64,000 nt of DNA from Candidatus Woesebacteria bacterium (lineage in GTDB: Bacteria > Patescibacteriota > Microgenomatia > UBA1406 > GWC2-37-13). The stretch's first letter is position 1. Each line of letters opens with the position of its first letter. The notes beneath the pieces were generated by a model. The model saw only the letters and a program-made list of their open reading frames with translations, ran no database searches and was not told the DNA's origin. The translations under genes were made by a program, and so were the position numbers. Location: the NCBI GenBank assembly GCA_020429045.1, contig JAGQLS010000001.1:1-64000 (forward strand), in the 5' to 3' direction. Below, piece by piece: positions 62,767-64,000 of the stretch.

Positions 62767-63384
62767 ATGTTTGCCACCGCAAAAAATGAAAAGAAATACG
62801 CACCAAGCAAAGATATGCTTGTTTTTGGAATAGATGAAGTCGGCAGAGGACCTTTGGCTGGACCGATCACCGTCGCTGGTGTGATACTAGGGGGGAGTAT
62901 CAATTGGGAGCGGTACAACATTTCTGATTCCAAGCAGTGCACAAAAAAGAAAAGGGACACGTTGTCTCCAATTATTACCAAAAACGCCCAATTTTTCTCC
63001 ATTATGTGTGTATCTGTTGAGTACATAAACACATATGGCATCGTTGCAGCTTTCAAAAAAGGCATCGAACACGTTGTGAAAAAATTGTATTCAACGCTGG
63101 GAAACAAAAACATTGTCGTATTGATCGACGGCTCACCTATTCAATGTGCGCTTCCCTACACGTATCGTTGCGTCGTCAAAGGAGACGAGACGTGTATCTC
63201 GATAGCTGCAGCTTCTATCATCGCCAAAGTTCATCGAGATAAATATATGAAAAAAATACACGTAAGCTATCCTGGCTATCATTGGAACACGAATAAAGGG
63301 TACGGTACAAAAGCCCACAGAGAAGCAATAACATCGCTTGGCATAACACCCCATCATCGGGTACAATTTATCCACACACGATGA
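62767..63384 (+). CDS. rnhB: Ribonuclease HII
   Basis: Removes RNA from RNA-DNA hybrids and misincorporated ribonucleotides. From ATG 62767 the protein is 205 aa; an earlier TTG at 62695 would add a non-family, repeat-derived tail. The active site is intact: GIDEVGRGPLAGPITVAGV (DE), VVLIDGSPI (Asp), KGDETCISIAAASIIAKVHRDKYM (Asp) and YHWNTNKGYGTKAHREAI. Length is normal. Confidence 0.95.
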   Translation: MFATAKNEKKYAPSKDMLVFGIDEVGRGPLAGPITVAGVILGGSINWERYNISDSKQCTKKKRDTLSPIITKNAQFFSIMCVSVEYINTYGIVAAFKKGIEHVVKKLYSTLGNKNIVVLIDGSPIQCALPYTYRCVVKGDETCISIAAASIIAKVHRDKYMKKIHVSYPGYHWNTNKGYGTKAHREAITSLGITPHHRVQFIHTR

Positions 63385-63426
63385 CGCACAAGTGTAAGAT
63401 GTGAAAAATTTTCATCGTATTTTTTT

Positions 63427-64000
63427 ATGGCAACGAATCAGCAACCAGAAATGAAACAATCGCGGCTCGCTCGCGTTAAAGAACGAAACAAAAAAATAAA
63501 ACAGGTTTCGATTGCTCTGGGTTTACTTATCGTCATGATAGGCGGATTGTTTGTACTGCGCATGCTGGGATTTTATAAATCAATTCAAACCGAGGCGCAA
63601 ACAAACAAACCAAAAAAAGAAGACATCCATACGCACAATTTTCTCCTTTTGGGCTACGGTGGGGGCAATCACGCAGGGGCATTCTTAACCGACACCATCA
63701 TGCTCGCGCATGTCGATACGAAAAAGAAAAAAATTCTTCTTATTTCCATTCCACGTGATATCTGGGTCGAAGTGCCAACCAAAGACGACACTTTTCATAG
63801 CAAAATAAATGCCGTCTATCAAATGGGACTGTTTCCGGAAAATTATCCTGCTCTTGATCCAAAATTCCATAGCAATAGCAATCCCTCTGGCTATATCAAT
63901 TATGTTGTGAAAAATCTAGCCGGACTCGAGGTCGACGGCTATGTTGCAGTAGATTTTGAAGGATTTGTGCAAACCGTAGGCGAACTCGGCGGGATTGATG
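63427..64000 (+). CDS. LytR-CpsA-Psr (LCP) family protein, 5' part
   Basis: The frame runs from ATG 63427 to the window end (191 codons, no stop). A basic N-terminus precedes a membrane helix (about 27-47, SIALGLLIVMIGGLFVL). Then come NFLLLGYGGG, TDTIMLAHVDTKKKKILLISIPRDIWVEVP and KINAVYQMG, the LCP core with its conserved Arg (PRD). LCP enzymes transfer lipid-linked glycans onto peptidoglycan or proteins outside the membrane. It is truncated only by the window edge. Confidence 0.93.
   Translation, partial: MATNQQPEMKQSRLARVKERNKKIKQVSIALGLLIVMIGGLFVLRMLGFYKSIQTEAQTNKPKKEDIHTHNFLLLGYGGGNHAGAFLTDTIMLAHVDTKKKKILLISIPRDIWVEVPTKDDTFHSKINAVYQMGLFPENYPALDPKFHSNSNPSGYINYVVKNLAGLEVDGYVAVDFEGFVQTVGELGGID

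Overview
The window is one contiguous piece of a small-genome bacterial chromosome, most likely a Candidate Phyla Radiation (Patescibacteria) lineage of the Microgenomates type. This is inferred from the proteins, not from a 16S gene. The signs are many compact genes, several ribosomal and enzyme proteins at or below minimum family length, a signal-anchored solute-binding protein, a baseplate-J-like surface protein, a LemA-HtpX-CofE-like operon, and many short hypotheticals between core genes. TGA acts as a stop (for example the pspC/yraN ATGA overlap at 6794..6797), so the UGA-glycine code of Gracilibacteria/Absconditabacteria is not in use. There is no rRNA gene, CRISPR array, prophage or complete IS element.

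Layout. 1-4126 (mostly -): the 5' part of uvrA, two divergent tandem paralogues of unknown function, and uvrB. 4244-7327: rsmI (+), a PlsC-like acyltransferase, tRNA-Glu with a small GIY-YIG element inserted at its 5' end, yraN, pspC and rplS. 7379-13303: pyrG, a TacT-like GNAT with a small upstream partner, pyrD and topA. 13420-20203: a complete F1Fo ATP synthase operon (atpZ-like, B, E, F, a very short H, A, G, D, C). 20245-30396: lemA, htpX, cofE-like, gatC, gatA, a methyltransferase, gatB, a nucleotidyltransferase and dnaE, all read leftward. 30463-37630: an envelope region with a LysM protein, tRNA-Gly, a GH18 protein, tRNA-Thr, an Ig-like anchored protein, an O-antigen-ligase-like protein, a GT2 enzyme, tRNA-Val, lepB and a ParB-like HTH protein. 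37638-50444: rpmA, rplU, a rodA-like gene and ileS, joined to a division/cell-wall cluster read murL-murD-ftsW-murG-ftsQ-ftsA-ftsZ. 50509-58447: a glutaredoxin-like protein, a class A PBP, a sortase, a large membrane/baseplate-J-like protein, a secreted Ig/coiled-coil protein and an anchored solute-binding protein. 58467-64000: a VanW protein, a histidine phosphatase, two hypotheticals (one frameshifted), a hexapeptide acyltransferase, rnhB and the start of an LCP-family gene.

Together these show a cell that builds peptidoglycan (SEDS proteins, PBP, MurD, MurG and a probable MurL glutamate-epimerase route), divides with FtsZ/FtsA/FtsQ, makes ATP with a rotary ATPase that has odd subunits, charges glutamine/asparagine tRNAs through GatCAB, and decorates its surface with sortase- and glycosyltransferase-dependent material.

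The most unusual signals are: (i) a ~351-bp unit with a GIY-YIG ORF and two hairpins between near-identical 32-bp copies of the tRNA-Glu 5' end and leader, which appears to have separated the tRNA from its -35 element; (ii) a family of mosaic AT-rich intergenic repeats next to leftward gene starts; (iii) a Met/His/acid-rich insert in ATP synthase subunit a and a delta subunit reduced to its C-terminal domain; (iv) the murD-murL pair; (v) the tandem W-x6-W paralogues between uvrA and uvrB.
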